DNA from: Bradyrhizobium paxllaeri
GTDB lineage: Bacteria; Pseudomonadota; Alphaproteobacteria; Rhizobiales; Xanthobacteraceae
Assembly (NCBI RefSeq): GCF_001693515.2
Contig: NZ_CP042968.1
Span: forward strand, 7,720,501 to 7,784,500
DNA: 64,000 bases
Direction of reading: 5' to 3'
Part shown: piece after piece, positions 26,556-34,782 of the stretch
Layout: every line of letters starts with the position of its first letter
Position numbering within the stretch: position 1 is the first letter of the stretch
The notes under the pieces: model-generated
Told to the model about the DNA's origin: nothing
Database searches by the model: none
The model's input: the letters and a program-made list of their open reading frames with translations, nothing else
Translations under genes and position numbers: made by a program

Positions 26556-26605
26556 GCCTCTCTTGTCCCGAGAGGGGTGCTCAACCCGGACGTCCCGGGT
26601 TGAGC
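26556..26605 (-). promoter_or_regulatory. Hairpins in pstS-pstC intergenic RNA
   Basis: An 11-bp perfect stem (GCTCAACCCGG at 26579-26589 with CCGGGTTGAGC at 26595-26605, 5-base loop) and a 6-bp stem (CCTCTC with GAGAGG, 26556-26576). Such structures after a binding-protein gene often protect or partly end its transcript, giving more PstS than permease. Confidence 0.6.
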
Positions 26606-26631
26606 GATCGCATTGCAAGACGCCGGCCCCG

Positions 26632-27642
26632 TCAGCTCTTGATCTCAGCCGACCAGGTCTTTTCGATCAGCTTGACGACCGAGTCCGGCATCGGGATGTA
26701 GTCGAGCTCTTCAGCCATCTTGTCGCCCTTCTCGAAGGCGTACTTGAAGAACTTGATGGCTTCCTGGGACGCCGCCTTGTCGGTGGCCGCCTTGTGCATC
26801 AGGATGAAGGTCGCGGCCGTGATCGGCCAGGAGGCCTCGCCGGGCTGATCGGTGAGGATCACGTAGTAGCCAGGCGCCTTGGCCCAGTCGGCGTTGGAGG
26901 CGGCCGCCTGGAAGGCTTCGATGGTCGGCTGCACGGTCTTGCCGGCCTTGTTGATCATCGCCGTATGGGTCAGCTTGTTCTGCTTGGCATAGGCGTACTC
27001 GACGTAACCGATCGCGTTCTTGGTCTGGCCGATATTGCCGGCGACGCCTTCGTTGCCCTTGGCGCCAACGCCCACCGGCCACTCGACCGCGGTGCCAGTG
27101 CCGACCTTGGCTTTCCAGTCAGCGCTCGACTTCGAAAGATAGTCGGTGAAGTTGAAGGTGGTGCCCGAACCGTCGGAGCGGCGGACCACGGTGATGGCGT
27201 CGGCCGGCAGCTTCAGCTTCGGATTGAGTTTGGCGATCGCGGCATCGTCCCACTTCTTGATCTTGCCGAGATAGATGTCGCCGAGCACTTCGCCCGACAG
27301 CACCAGTTCGCCCGGCTTGATGCCTTCGAGGTTCACGACCGGTACGATCGCGCCCATCACCATCGGCCACTGCACCAGGCCGTCCTTCTCAAGCTGCTCG
27401 GCCTTGAGCGGCGCGTCGGTGGCGCCGAAGGTCACGGTCTTGGCCTGGATCTGCTTGATGCCGGCGCCGGAGCCGATCGACTGGTAGTTCAGGCCGTTGC
27501 CGGTCTCCTTCTTGTAGGCGTCGGCCCACTTCGAATAGATCGGGAACGGGAAGGTGGCGCCTGCGCCGGTGATGTCGGCAGCAAAGGCCGAGGTCGACGC
27601 GGCGACCATGCCGGCGGCGACGATTGTCCTGACGAAATTCAT
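26632..27642 (-). CDS. pstS: Phosphate ABC transporter substrate-binding protein PstS
   Basis: The periplasmic phosphate-binding protein. The 336-residue protein has a signal peptide ([15 protein letters not shown], cleavage before ADITGAG). [20 protein letters not shown] is the family start; [13 protein letters not shown] and [18 protein letters not shown] contain phosphate-binding loops, and [20 protein letters not shown] sequence is present. A Pho box lies 93 bases upstream. It is the first gene of the pstSCAB-phoU-phoB unit. Confidence 0.96.
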   Translation of the reverse strand: MNFVRTIVAAGMVAASTSAFAADITGAGATFPFPIYSKWADAYKKETGNGLNYQSIGSGAGIKQIQAKTVTFGATDAPLKAEQLEKDGLVQWPMVMGAIVPVVNLEGIKPGELVLSGEVLGDIYLGKIKKWDDAAIAKLNPKLKLPADAITVVRRSDGSGTTFNFTDYLSKSSADWKAKVGTGTAVEWPVGVGAKGNEGVAGNIGQTKNAIGYVEYAYAKQNKLTHTAMINKAGKTVQPTIEAFQAAASNADWAKAPGYYVILTDQPGEASWPITAATFILMHKAATDKAASQEAIKFFKYAFEKGDKMAEELDYIPMPDSVVKLIEKTWSAEIKS

Positions 27643-27734
27643 GGTTGATCTCCGTTTCTGAGCGAAGCGCCGGTGCGCCCGATCGCGCTCATGCCGCCCA
27701 TGTAGGGGCGGTCGATAGAGCTTTTACGAAGGTT

Positions 27735-27753
27735 CGATGACAGTTGGATGACA
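27735..27753 (-). promoter_or_regulatory. Pho box upstream of pstS
   Basis: On the minus strand TGTCATCCAACTGTCAT has two TGTCAT repeats starting 11 bases apart, the usual PhoB-binding pattern. It lies between the phoR stop and the pstS start and should make pstS and the genes after it phosphate-starvation inducible. Confidence 0.85.
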
Positions 27754-27758
27754 CCCTT

Positions 27759-27776
27759 AAGCGATTGAAATCGCTT
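27759..27776. promoter_or_regulatory. Perfect palindrome after phoR
   Basis: AAGCGATT-GA-AATCGCTT is a perfect inverted repeat 5 bases beyond the phoR stop and 6 bases from the Pho box. There is no T-run, so it may be a weak terminator or a protein-binding site. Confidence 0.45.
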
Positions 27777-27780
27777 AGGT

Positions 27781-29082
27781 TCAATGCGCTACAGGGGTTT
27801 TCGCCTGGGGAAAACAGGCGGCAAAGGTCGCCCCGTTTTTGGGCACGCTTTCGATCAAAAGCCGGCCGCGATGGCGGTTAAGAATATGTTTCACCAAGGA
27901 TAAACCGAGCCCGGTTCCACCTTGCGCGCGGCTGTCGCCGACATCGACCCGGTAGAAGCGCTCGGTGAGCCGCGGCAGGTGTTCCGGCGCGATCCCGGGG
28001 CCGAAATCTTGGACCATGACGCGGAGTTCGGGCGCACCGTCGCCGGATGTCGCCTCCCTCAGGGAGACGACCACCCGTTCGCCGGACGCGCCATATTTGA
28101 GCGCGTTCTCGATCAGGTTCTCGAACAGCCGCAGCAGTTCCTCGCGATCGCCCGCGATCGTCGCCGATGCGCTGGGCAGATCGATTTCGATCGCAACCTG
28201 CCGCTCGCGCGCCAGCGGCTCCAGCCCGTCGGCGACCTGGCGGATGATCGGCACGATATCGACGCAGGCGTCGGGCCGGACATGGGCCGACAATTCGACC
28301 CGCGACAACGACAACAGATCGTCGATCAGCCGCGCCATCCGCGTCGCCTGCGCATGCATGATCGACAGAAAGCGCTCGCGTGCCTTGGTGTCGTCCTTGG
28401 CGGGGCCTTGCAGCGTATCGATGAAACCCGACAGCGCCGCGAGCGGCGTGCGCAGTTCATGGCTGGCATTGGCGACGAAGTCGGCGCGCATCTCCTCGAC
28501 CCGCCGCAGCGGCGTCTGGTCGTGGAAGGTCAGCAGCATGCATTTCTCGGTGCCGCCGAACAGCGTGGGCACCGGCACCGGCGTGATGATCAGTTCCATC
28601 CAGCGGTCGACCGGCACCTGGTCGAGATAGCTGGCGCGGCGCGGCTCGGTGGTCGCGATCGCCTCGCGCAGCGCGGTGATGATTTCGGGCGAGCGCAGCG
28701 CGAACTGCGCGAGTTCGTTCTTGCGCAGCGCAGGCGCAAGCTGGGCAGCCGCGGCATTGAGGTGAATGACGCGCCCGGCGCGGTCGAGCAGCACGGCCGG
28801 ATCCGGCATGCCGGCAACGACCGCGCTGACGGCAGCGGACTCGACCGGGCTGACCGCCCGGACATCGTCTCGCGAGGCCGCCGCATGATGCAGCCGCCAC
28901 GGCACCAGCGCTGCCGCCGAGATGCAGATGAAAACCGCGACGGCGCGCGCCAGCGAGAGATCGGCCAACAGCACGAGCGCGCAAAGCGCAAGGCCGGCGG
29001 CCAGCAGGATGATGGCCGAATGGCGCAACCGGTCCGGCCATGGTGCAAAGAACGAGGAAGCGTGAGAATCGTCGATCGCCAT
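27781..29082 (-). CDS. phoR: Phosphate regulon sensor histidine kinase PhoR
   Basis: The membrane sensor kinase for PhoB. The 433-residue protein has two N-terminal membrane segments (residues about 20-62) and a PAS-like domain (about 90-195, AGMPDPAVLLDRAGRVIHLNAAA). The phospho-accepting His lies in FVANASHELRTPLAAL (about His208), followed by an ATPase domain with FENLIENALKYG, VQDFGPGIAPEHLPRLTERFYR and GTGLGLSLVKHI. It lies upstream of pstS in the same direction. No extracellular sensing domain is present, as is usual for PhoR. Confidence 0.93.
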   Translation of the reverse strand: MAIDDSHASSFFAPWPDRLRHSAIILLAAGLALCALVLLADLSLARAVAVFICISAAALVPWRLHHAAASRDDVRAVSPVESAAVSAVVAGMPDPAVLLDRAGRVIHLNAAAAQLAPALRKNELAQFALRSPEIITALREAIATTEPRRASYLDQVPVDRWMELIITPVPVPTLFGGTEKCMLLTFHDQTPLRRVEEMRADFVANASHELRTPLAALSGFIDTLQGPAKDDTKARERFLSIMHAQATRMARLIDDLLSLSRVELSAHVRPDACVDIVPIIRQVADGLEPLARERQVAIEIDLPSASATIAGDREELLRLFENLIENALKYGASGERVVVSLREATSGDGAPELRVMVQDFGPGIAPEHLPRLTERFYRVDVGDSRAQGGTGLGLSLVKHILNRHRGRLLIESVPKNGATFAACFPQAKTPVAH

Positions 29083-29126
29083 GGCGCAGGCCTTCCTCCT
29101 CTACTTGCGAGGCGCCCACCGCGTCA

Positions 29127-30185
29127 TCAGGTGCCCGTGTCTCCACGCTCGCGCACATAGACGGGGGCTTCATGCCTCGGCTTGGGATCGGCAGCAGACG
29201 CCAGTTGGCGCAGGCGCTTCGATCGCGCGCCGATGATAATCTCCCGAAGCGTCAGCAAGATTACAGATATGACAAAAGGCCCGATATAATAGAGGACGCG
29301 GAACAGCAGCATGCCGGCGAGCAGTTCCTCCCGGTCCATCTGCCAGAGACCGACCAGCATGGCGGCATCGAACACGCCAAGCCCGCCCGGGGAATGACTG
29401 GCAAAGCCGAGCAGGGTCGCAGAAACGAAGATCACCGCGACGACCACGAAGCCGATCTGGGGCTCGTCCGGCACCAGCATGTACATCGCCAGCGCGCAGA
29501 AGCCGAGATCGACAATGCCGATGGCGATCTGCAGCAGCGTCAGCGGGCCGCCCGGCAGCGTGACCGTCCACGGCCCACGCCCGACGCTGCGCGGATGGGC
29601 CCAGACCCAGCAGACATATCCGACCAGCCCGATGATGATGGCGAACGCCGCGATGCGGTTGAGCCAGGCCGGCAATTGATCGATCGAGGCGGCGGCTTCC
29701 GGGTGGTAGGCGATGCCCAGTCCGAGGACCGCGGCATTGCCGAGCCAGAAGGTGAGCCCGGCCAGGAAGCAGATCTTGGCGACGTCGATCGCGTTCAGCC
29801 CCCAGGCCGAATAGATCCGATAGCGCACCGCGCCGCCGGTGAAGACGCTGGCGCCGACATTGTGCCCGATCGAATAGGAGGTGAAGGCGGCCAGCGCGTT
29901 GACGCGATAGGGCACATGGTGCTGGCCGATGGCGCGGACCGCGAACCAGTCATAGAAGGTGAGCGTGAAATAGCCCGCCGCCACGAACAGCGCCGCCAGC
30001 GCGACCTGGGTCGGCTCGGTGCCCTTGATGGCGTCGATCACCTCGTTGGTGTCGATGCCGCGGAGCATGTGATAGAGCACGTAGCACGCAACGGCGATGA
30101 CCGTGATGCTGATAACAACCCCGAGCTTATGCAGGACCTGTTTCTGGCGCAGAAACGAAATTGCCCTGCGTATTGCTTCCAGCAT
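29127..30185 (-). CDS. UPF0104 / lysylphosphatidylglycerol-synthase-type integral membrane protein
   Basis: A 352-residue protein with about eight to nine membrane segments matching the flippase-type N-terminal domain of MprF and UPF0104 relatives, without the soluble aminoacyl-transferase domain. Conserved-looking segments are TSYSIGHNVGASVFTGGAVRYRIYSAWGL and FASHSPGGLGVFDAAML, the latter a family hallmark. A role in moving or anchoring lipids is only inferred. It lies 45 bases upstream of phoR, on the same strand, but has no known Pho link. Confidence 0.8.
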   Translation of the reverse strand: MLEAIRRAISFLRQKQVLHKLGVVISITVIAVACYVLYHMLRGIDTNEVIDAIKGTEPTQVALAALFVAAGYFTLTFYDWFAVRAIGQHHVPYRVNALAAFTSYSIGHNVGASVFTGGAVRYRIYSAWGLNAIDVAKICFLAGLTFWLGNAAVLGLGIAYHPEAAASIDQLPAWLNRIAAFAIIIGLVGYVCWVWAHPRSVGRGPWTVTLPGGPLTLLQIAIGIVDLGFCALAMYMLVPDEPQIGFVVVAVIFVSATLLGFASHSPGGLGVFDAAMLVGLWQMDREELLAGMLLFRVLYYIGPFVISVILLTLREIIIGARSKRLRQLASAADPKPRHEAPVYVRERGDTGT

Positions 30186-30462
30186 CTACACCTCGAATTG
30201 CGCTTCTGCGACGACGGCAATGGCGCGAACCCCGCCGACGCTACGCTGCTCCCCTGCCCCTCCAGTAGCGCGTTTTGAGCCGGAGTGGAATTCGCCTGAC
30301 GACAATAAAACGCGCCCCTTCAACATATTAGGCGTGGTCCATGACGGCGCTAGCACGGTTTTCCTGAAATCCCGCCGCCCGACGGCGGTTCCGGACCATA
30401 GAAGGGACTGGTCAACAACCCGTGACAGCAACAGCGGTAAAGTTGACCGGTGCATGAGGCAA

Positions 30463-30765
30463 TCAGGCCGGCGGCGCCGTGCGCGAGACCACCCAGTCGC
30501 GCAGCCATGCTCCGACTGCACAACCACAGAGATAAAGACCGAACATGATCAGGCCGAGATCGAGCCAGTAGCCGAAACGGCCGGGCACGACACGCGCGAC
30601 CGCGGCCGCGACCAGCGCCGCGACCAGAGCCGCGAGCCACCATCGCCACTTCCGCGGGATACCGTCGCCGTGCTGGACCACGGATATCCAGCCCATGGCG
30701 AAGCCGAGCAGCACCGATCCCAACAGCCAGCCCCAGTAGAATGTGGTCAGATAGCCCATGCTCAC
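30463..30765 (-). CDS. Small membrane protein of unknown function
   Basis: A 100-residue protein with three predicted membrane segments (FYWGWLLGSVLLGFAMGWISVV, WWLAALVAALVAAAVARVV, YWLDLGLIMFGLYLCGCAVGAWL). A GTG at 30765 overlaps the stop of the OmpA-type gene by 4 bases; an ATG at 30759 is an alternative. The coupling suggests it works with the BON/OmpA protein. I do not recognise a named family. Confidence 0.72.
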   Translation of the reverse strand: MSMGYLTTFYWGWLLGSVLLGFAMGWISVVQHGDGIPRKWRWWLAALVAALVAAAVARVVPGRFGYWLDLGLIMFGLYLCGCAVGAWLRDWVVSRTAPPA

Positions 30766-32156
30766 TTCACCACGAAATCGATGCGGCGGTTCTGCGCCTT
30801 GCCCTGCTCGGTATCGTTGCCGGCAATCGGCTGCGTCGAACCATAGCCGACCGCGCTGAACCGGCTGGCCGGCAATCCCGCCTTGACCAAATAGTCGGCA
30901 ACCGCCTGGGCCCGCTTTTCGGACAGCGCCTGATTGGCCGCATCGTCGCCGTCGGTATCGGTGTGGCCGGCGATCTCGATATTGGCGGTCGGACAGCGCA
31001 GTGCGGTCTCGATCAGGCGGTCAAGCAGGCCGGCGGAGTCGGCGACAATGTCGGCCTTGCCGGGCTCGAAGCGGATCCGTGCCTTGCCGAGCAGATCGGT
31101 GAACAGCTGCTGGCACACCGTCGCATCGACCGGCGCGGCGGGCGGCTTGACCGAAATTTCCGGCTTGAACTGCCAGCCCTGCGGAAAGTCCTTGCCGAGG
31201 CCGGCGCGGATCTGACTGGCGGCGGCCTCATAGAGCGCATCGCCCGACAGCTTCACCTCCCGGTCGGAGACGACGAGCGTGCCGGTCGACAGCCGCGACA
31301 GCGCGCCGAGCGCCGGTACCACCGCGCTGGCAAAACCCGACGGCGCGCCGATGCTCGCCTTGAGATTGTCGACGACTTTTTCGCTGAAGAACCTGCGTCC
31401 CGCCGCCGCCACCAGCGCGGCGTGGACATTGTTATCGGGCACATTGCCGGTCAGCGTCAGCGTCACCGCGACCGGATCCTTGTAGGCCTGGAAGATATAA
31501 GGCGGCGCCTTGACGTCGTTGGCTGCGACCGAAAAACCTTCAGGCAGATTTTTCAGCGCGGCGGCGATGGCTTCCCGGCCGCCTAGCTCGCGCGCCATCC
31601 CTGATAGGCTGACCTGGGTGTCCGATAACGTGATCTTGCCTTCCTTCAGCTTGCCGATCTGATCGAGCAGCAACAGCGCGGCATTGTCGAAACGCGGCGG
31701 CGCGCCGCGTGACAGATCCATTCGGTCGACCACTTCGACGCCGCCGAGATTGGCGCGCGCCGCCTCCATCAACCGGCTCTTGCTGGCCGGTAGCGGCGAA
31801 CTTCCCGACAGCGTCACCCGAACGACATCGCGTTCGGCCGACCAGACGAACGGTTTGGCCTCGGGAACGAGCCGGGTTTCATCGTTGACAAGCCGCACCC
31901 CGGGCACCGTCTCCACCGACGCCACAGCGCTCTGCCGGCCGTCTTCCGAGAACGCATCTGCGGCCAGGGTTACGTCGCGGCCGGCGACCGAGATTCGCGT
32001 TTTATTGAGAACGGTGTCCTTGAGTGCGGCGGCCGACCGCTGCGCCAGATCGGCTTCCAGCGGTTCTGTGCTCGTCCAGGCCGCGATCGCCCAAAAGATG
32101 ACCAGAGGAATAACGCCCGGCCACCATTTACTACTCCACTTGAAAAGTCCGCGCAT
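30762..32156 (-). CDS. BON-domain and OmpA-C-terminal envelope protein
   Basis: A 464-residue protein with one N-terminal membrane anchor (VIPLVIFWAIAAW, residues about 15-28). Several BON-like repeats follow (about 35-330: LKDTVLNKTRISVAGRDVTL, VEVVDRMDLSRG and LVVSDREVKLSGDALYEAAA). The C-terminal OmpA peptidoglycan-binding domain has IRFEPGKADIVADSAGLLDRL, IEIAGHTDTDG, LSEKRAQAVADYLV and AVGYGSTQPIAGN. The layout resembles mycobacterial ArfA/OmpATb. It probably tethers the inner membrane or periplasm to peptidoglycan. It is coupled to a small membrane protein gene. Confidence 0.82.
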   Translation of the reverse strand: MRGLFKWSSKWWPGVIPLVIFWAIAAWTSTEPLEADLAQRSAAALKDTVLNKTRISVAGRDVTLAADAFSEDGRQSAVASVETVPGVRLVNDETRLVPEAKPFVWSAERDVVRVTLSGSSPLPASKSRLMEAARANLGGVEVVDRMDLSRGAPPRFDNAALLLLDQIGKLKEGKITLSDTQVSLSGMARELGGREAIAAALKNLPEGFSVAANDVKAPPYIFQAYKDPVAVTLTLTGNVPDNNVHAALVAAAGRRFFSEKVVDNLKASIGAPSGFASAVVPALGALSRLSTGTLVVSDREVKLSGDALYEAAASQIRAGLGKDFPQGWQFKPEISVKPPAAPVDATVCQQLFTDLLGKARIRFEPGKADIVADSAGLLDRLIETALRCPTANIEIAGHTDTDGDDAANQALSEKRAQAVADYLVKAGLPASRFSAVGYGSTQPIAGNDTEQGKAQNRRIDFVVK

Positions 32157-32325
32157 TCGAGTTCCCGCAGGGTCCGGACGGCAGAGAAAACAAACCCTTG
32201 CAGGGCTGTCAAACCCGAAATGTCGCAGGCGCGAAAGGGCCCGGAATCGGTCCGGCTAACTGTTTGTTCAGCGGTCTGTCGGTAATTTCGGCACCGTAAT
32301 ACAACCGGGCAGCCCCCCAACTACA

Positions 32326-33384
32326 ATGAAACTGCTTCGCAACACCGTTATTCGCGCCGGGCTTGAAGCGCTGTACTTCTCCGGGGCGCATTACCTGCTG
32401 CGACCAATCTTCGCAGGTGTCGGCGTGATCTTCATGCTGCACCATGTCCGTCCCCGCCGCGACGGCGCGTTTCAGCCCAATCATCATCTCGAGGTCGAGC
32501 CGGAATTCTTGCGGGCGATGCTGGCACATCTTCGCGCGCTCGACGTCGACATCGTCACCATGGATGAAGCACATCAGCGTCTCCAGGAGCGCAATTTTGC
32601 GCGACGCTTCGCCTGCTTCACCCTCGATGACGGCTATCGCGACAACCGCGATCATGCTTTGCCGGTGATGCGCGAATTTGACGCGCCGATGACCGTCTAC
32701 GTCACGAGCGATTTCGCCGAAGGCACCGGAAGGTTGTGGTGGGTCTCGCTCGAGAAGGCAATCGCCAAGGCATCCTCGATCGAAGTCCCGATCGGCGGCA
32801 CAGCGACCCGCCTCGACACCTCGACGCCGGCGGCCAAACAGGTCGCCTTCGACCGGCTGCATGACTGGCTGCGTACGCTGCCGGGCGAGCACGACATGCA
32901 GCGCGAAATCTCCGCGCTATGCACGCGCCACGAGGTGGACGAGACGCCGATCGCCCGCGAGCTCTGCATGTCCTGGGAAGAATTGAAGGCGTTCGCGGAT
33001 GATCCCCTGGTGACGATCGGCGCGCATACGATCACGCATTGCAATCTGGCGCGCCAGAGCGAAGAGACCGCCGCGTTCGAACTGGCGACCAGCCGCGCGC
33101 GGATCGAAGCGGCATTGCAGCGGCCCGCGCTGCATCTCGCCTATCCCTATGGCGACCGGATCGCGGCCGGGCGGCGCGAATTCGCCCTGGCGAAGGCTGT
33201 GGGATTCAAGACCGCGGTCACGACGCGGCCGGGCATGCTGTTCCCGGAAAGTGCCGACCACATGACCGCGCTGCAGCGGGTCTCGCTCAACGGCAACTAC
33301 CAGGACGCGCGCATCCTCCCGGTCCTGACCTCAGGCGCGGCCACCGCGATGTGGAACGGTTTTCGGCGCGTTGATGCGGCGTAG
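32326..33384 (+). CDS. Polysaccharide deacetylase family protein
   Basis: A 352-residue carbohydrate-esterase-4-type (NodB-fold) protein. It has FACFTLDDGYRDN (metal-binding Asp-Asp block), IGAHTITHCNL (His block) and LAYPYGDRIAAG further on. A hydrophobic N-terminal stretch (VIRAGLEALYFSGAHYLLRPIFAGVGVIFMLHHV) may anchor it. Family members remove acetyl groups from glycans. The substrate is unknown, and no polysaccharide cluster surrounds it. It is divergent from the OmpA-type gene. Confidence 0.85.
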   Translation: MKLLRNTVIRAGLEALYFSGAHYLLRPIFAGVGVIFMLHHVRPRRDGAFQPNHHLEVEPEFLRAMLAHLRALDVDIVTMDEAHQRLQERNFARRFACFTLDDGYRDNRDHALPVMREFDAPMTVYVTSDFAEGTGRLWWVSLEKAIAKASSIEVPIGGTATRLDTSTPAAKQVAFDRLHDWLRTLPGEHDMQREISALCTRHEVDETPIARELCMSWEELKAFADDPLVTIGAHTITHCNLARQSEETAAFELATSRARIEAALQRPALHLAYPYGDRIAAGRREFALAKAVGFKTAVTTRPGMLFPESADHMTALQRVSLNGNYQDARILPVLTSGAATAMWNGFRRVDAA

Positions 33385-33409
33385 ACTACCTTGAGGATCT
33401 CCTTCCTTC

Positions 33410-33432
33410 CCTTCTCCCCTTGTGGGAGAAGG
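33410..33432 (+). terminator. Hairpin after polysaccharide deacetylase gene
   Basis: CCTTCTCCC pairs with GGGAGAAGG around CTTGT, 26 bases after the stop codon. There is no clear T-run, and similar hairpins recur in this lineage, so it could be a repeat that serves as a terminator. Confidence 0.4.
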
Positions 33433-33502
33433 AAGAAATCCCCTTCCTTGACTCGTACCGCTGCCACGCCCAAAACCTCCGGCAAAGCAATGGAGGAACG
33501 TA

Positions 33503-34303
33503 ATGTTCAAGGATCTGTTCTCGCTTCAGGGTCGCGTCGCGCTGGTGACGGGCGGCTCGCGCGGAATCGGCAAGATGATCGCGGCCGGTTTTCTCGCGCA
33601 GGGCGCGGCGAAGGTTTACATTACTGCGCGCAAGGCCGGTCCTTGCGAAGCCACCGCGAAAGAACTCACCGCCGCCTATGACGGCGAATGCATCGCGCTG
33701 CCGATCGACATCTCGACGGTGGCAGGCTGCGAGAAGCTCGCCGGTGCGATCATCAAGCTGGAGCCGAAGCTCGACATTCTCGTCAACAATGCCGGCGCTG
33801 CCTGGGGCGCGGAGTTCGACGAATTCCCCGAGAGCGGCTGGGACAAGGTGATGGACCTCAACGTCAAGTCGCTGTTCTTCCTGACCAAGGCCCTGGCAAA
33901 ACCGCTGCGCGCGGCGGCAAGCCCCGAGCGGCCAGCCAAGGTCATCAACATCGCTTCGATCGACGGCATCTTCGTCAATCCGACGGAAACCTATTCCTAC
34001 GCCGCGAGCAAGGCCGCAGTGATCCATCTGACGCGCCGCATGGCCACCAAGCTGATCAAGGAGAACATCAACGTCACCGCGATTGCACCGGGCGCGTTTG
34101 CATCGGACATGAACCGCGCCGCGCGCGACCAGGCCGACGCGGTGGCAAAACGCGTTCCCGCGCGGCGCATCGGCACTGATGAGGATATGGCGGGAGTAGC
34201 GATCTATCTCGCCTCGCGGGCGGGCGATTATGTAGTGGGAAATACGATCGCGGTCGACGGCGGCGTGGTGTATGCGAGCGCGGGGAGCGAGATCGCGGGG
34301 TAG
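33503..34303 (+). CDS. SDR family NAD(P)-dependent oxidoreductase
   Basis: A 266-residue classical short-chain dehydrogenase. The cofactor loop is TGGSRGIG (about 16-23) and the NNAG motif is in ILVNNAGAAWG. The catalytic triad is Ser about 152 (NIASIDG), Tyr about 166 and Lys about 170 (YSYAASK). The end VGNTIAVDGGVVYA is typical. The substrate is not evident. It faces the box genes convergently and might act in aromatic or acyl metabolism, but there is no direct sign of this. A GGAGG ribosome site precedes the ATG. Confidence 0.9.
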   Translation: MFKDLFSLQGRVALVTGGSRGIGKMIAAGFLAQGAAKVYITARKAGPCEATAKELTAAYDGECIALPIDISTVAGCEKLAGAIIKLEPKLDILVNNAGAAWGAEFDEFPESGWDKVMDLNVKSLFFLTKALAKPLRAAASPERPAKVINIASIDGIFVNPTETYSYAASKAAVIHLTRRMATKLIKENINVTAIAPGAFASDMNRAARDQADAVAKRVPARRIGTDEDMAGVAIYLASRAGDYVVGNTIAVDGGVVYASAGSEIAG

Positions 34304-34326
34304 GATTGCGGGCGACACACGCGAGG

Positions 34327-34438
34327 TCGTCATACCCCGCGAAAGCGGGGTACGCCCCGGCGCCAATTGGTTGACCGCAGCGTTTCTGCAATTCATGCCG
34401 GTGTTTACTGGATCACCCGCTTTCGCGGGTGATGACGG
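34327..34438. repeat. Inverted repeat between SDR and box genes
   Basis: CATACCCCGCGAAAGCGGGG at the left and CACCCGCTTTCGCGGGTGAT at the right, each itself a small hairpin, with GTCGTCA and TGATGAC at the outer ends. It lies between convergent genes and may end both transcripts. Confidence 0.7.
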
Positions 34439-34468
34439 CTTGGGCTGGAGGCGCGGATCGCGTTTCTC

Positions 34469-34753
34469 TCAGCTCTCGCCCTTCCCGTATTCGAAATCGG
34501 CCTTCGGCGCGTTGGGCAGTTCGCGCTCCAGCGCCTCCCGATAGCGCAAACAGCCGCGCAAGAATTTCGGCCAGGGCGGGACGGCGACCTCGGGCGTGAC
34601 GCGCTCGGGTAGCAGGCCCCAGAGATCGGGGTGGTGCCAGCACAGGTCGTGACCGGTGCTGTCGCGATGGGTGCGAATACCCGCTCTGAGACGCTTCACC
34701 TCCGCGACCAGTTGGTCGCGGTTCAGTTGTTCGAGGTCGCGATCGGGGTCCAT
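34469..34753 (-). CDS. Small hypothetical protein downstream of boxB
   Basis: A 94-residue soluble protein starting MDPDRDLEQLNRDQLVAEVK, a short helical start, followed by IRTHRDSTGHDLCWHHPDLWG and LPERVTPEVAVPPWPKFLRG. A GGGGAG ribosome site fits the ATG at 34753; the longer open frame runs into boxB antisense sequence. It lies 29 bases after boxB on the same strand, so it is probably cotranscribed and may assist the epoxidase. I do not recognise a characterised family. The His/Cys-rich middle (HDLCWHH) could bind a metal. Confidence 0.72.
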   Translation of the reverse strand: MDPDRDLEQLNRDQLVAEVKRLRAGIRTHRDSTGHDLCWHHPDLWGLLPERVTPEVAVPPWPKFLRGCLRYREALERELPNAPKADFEYGKGES

Positions 34754-34782
34754 GGTTGCGGCTCCCCGATTTGCGGGGCGGT

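Noticed and set aside
25594..27648. 684-residue frame on the plus strand opposite pstC-pstS
   Set aside because: Antisense to two certain pst genes; His/Asp/Arg-rich with no domain.
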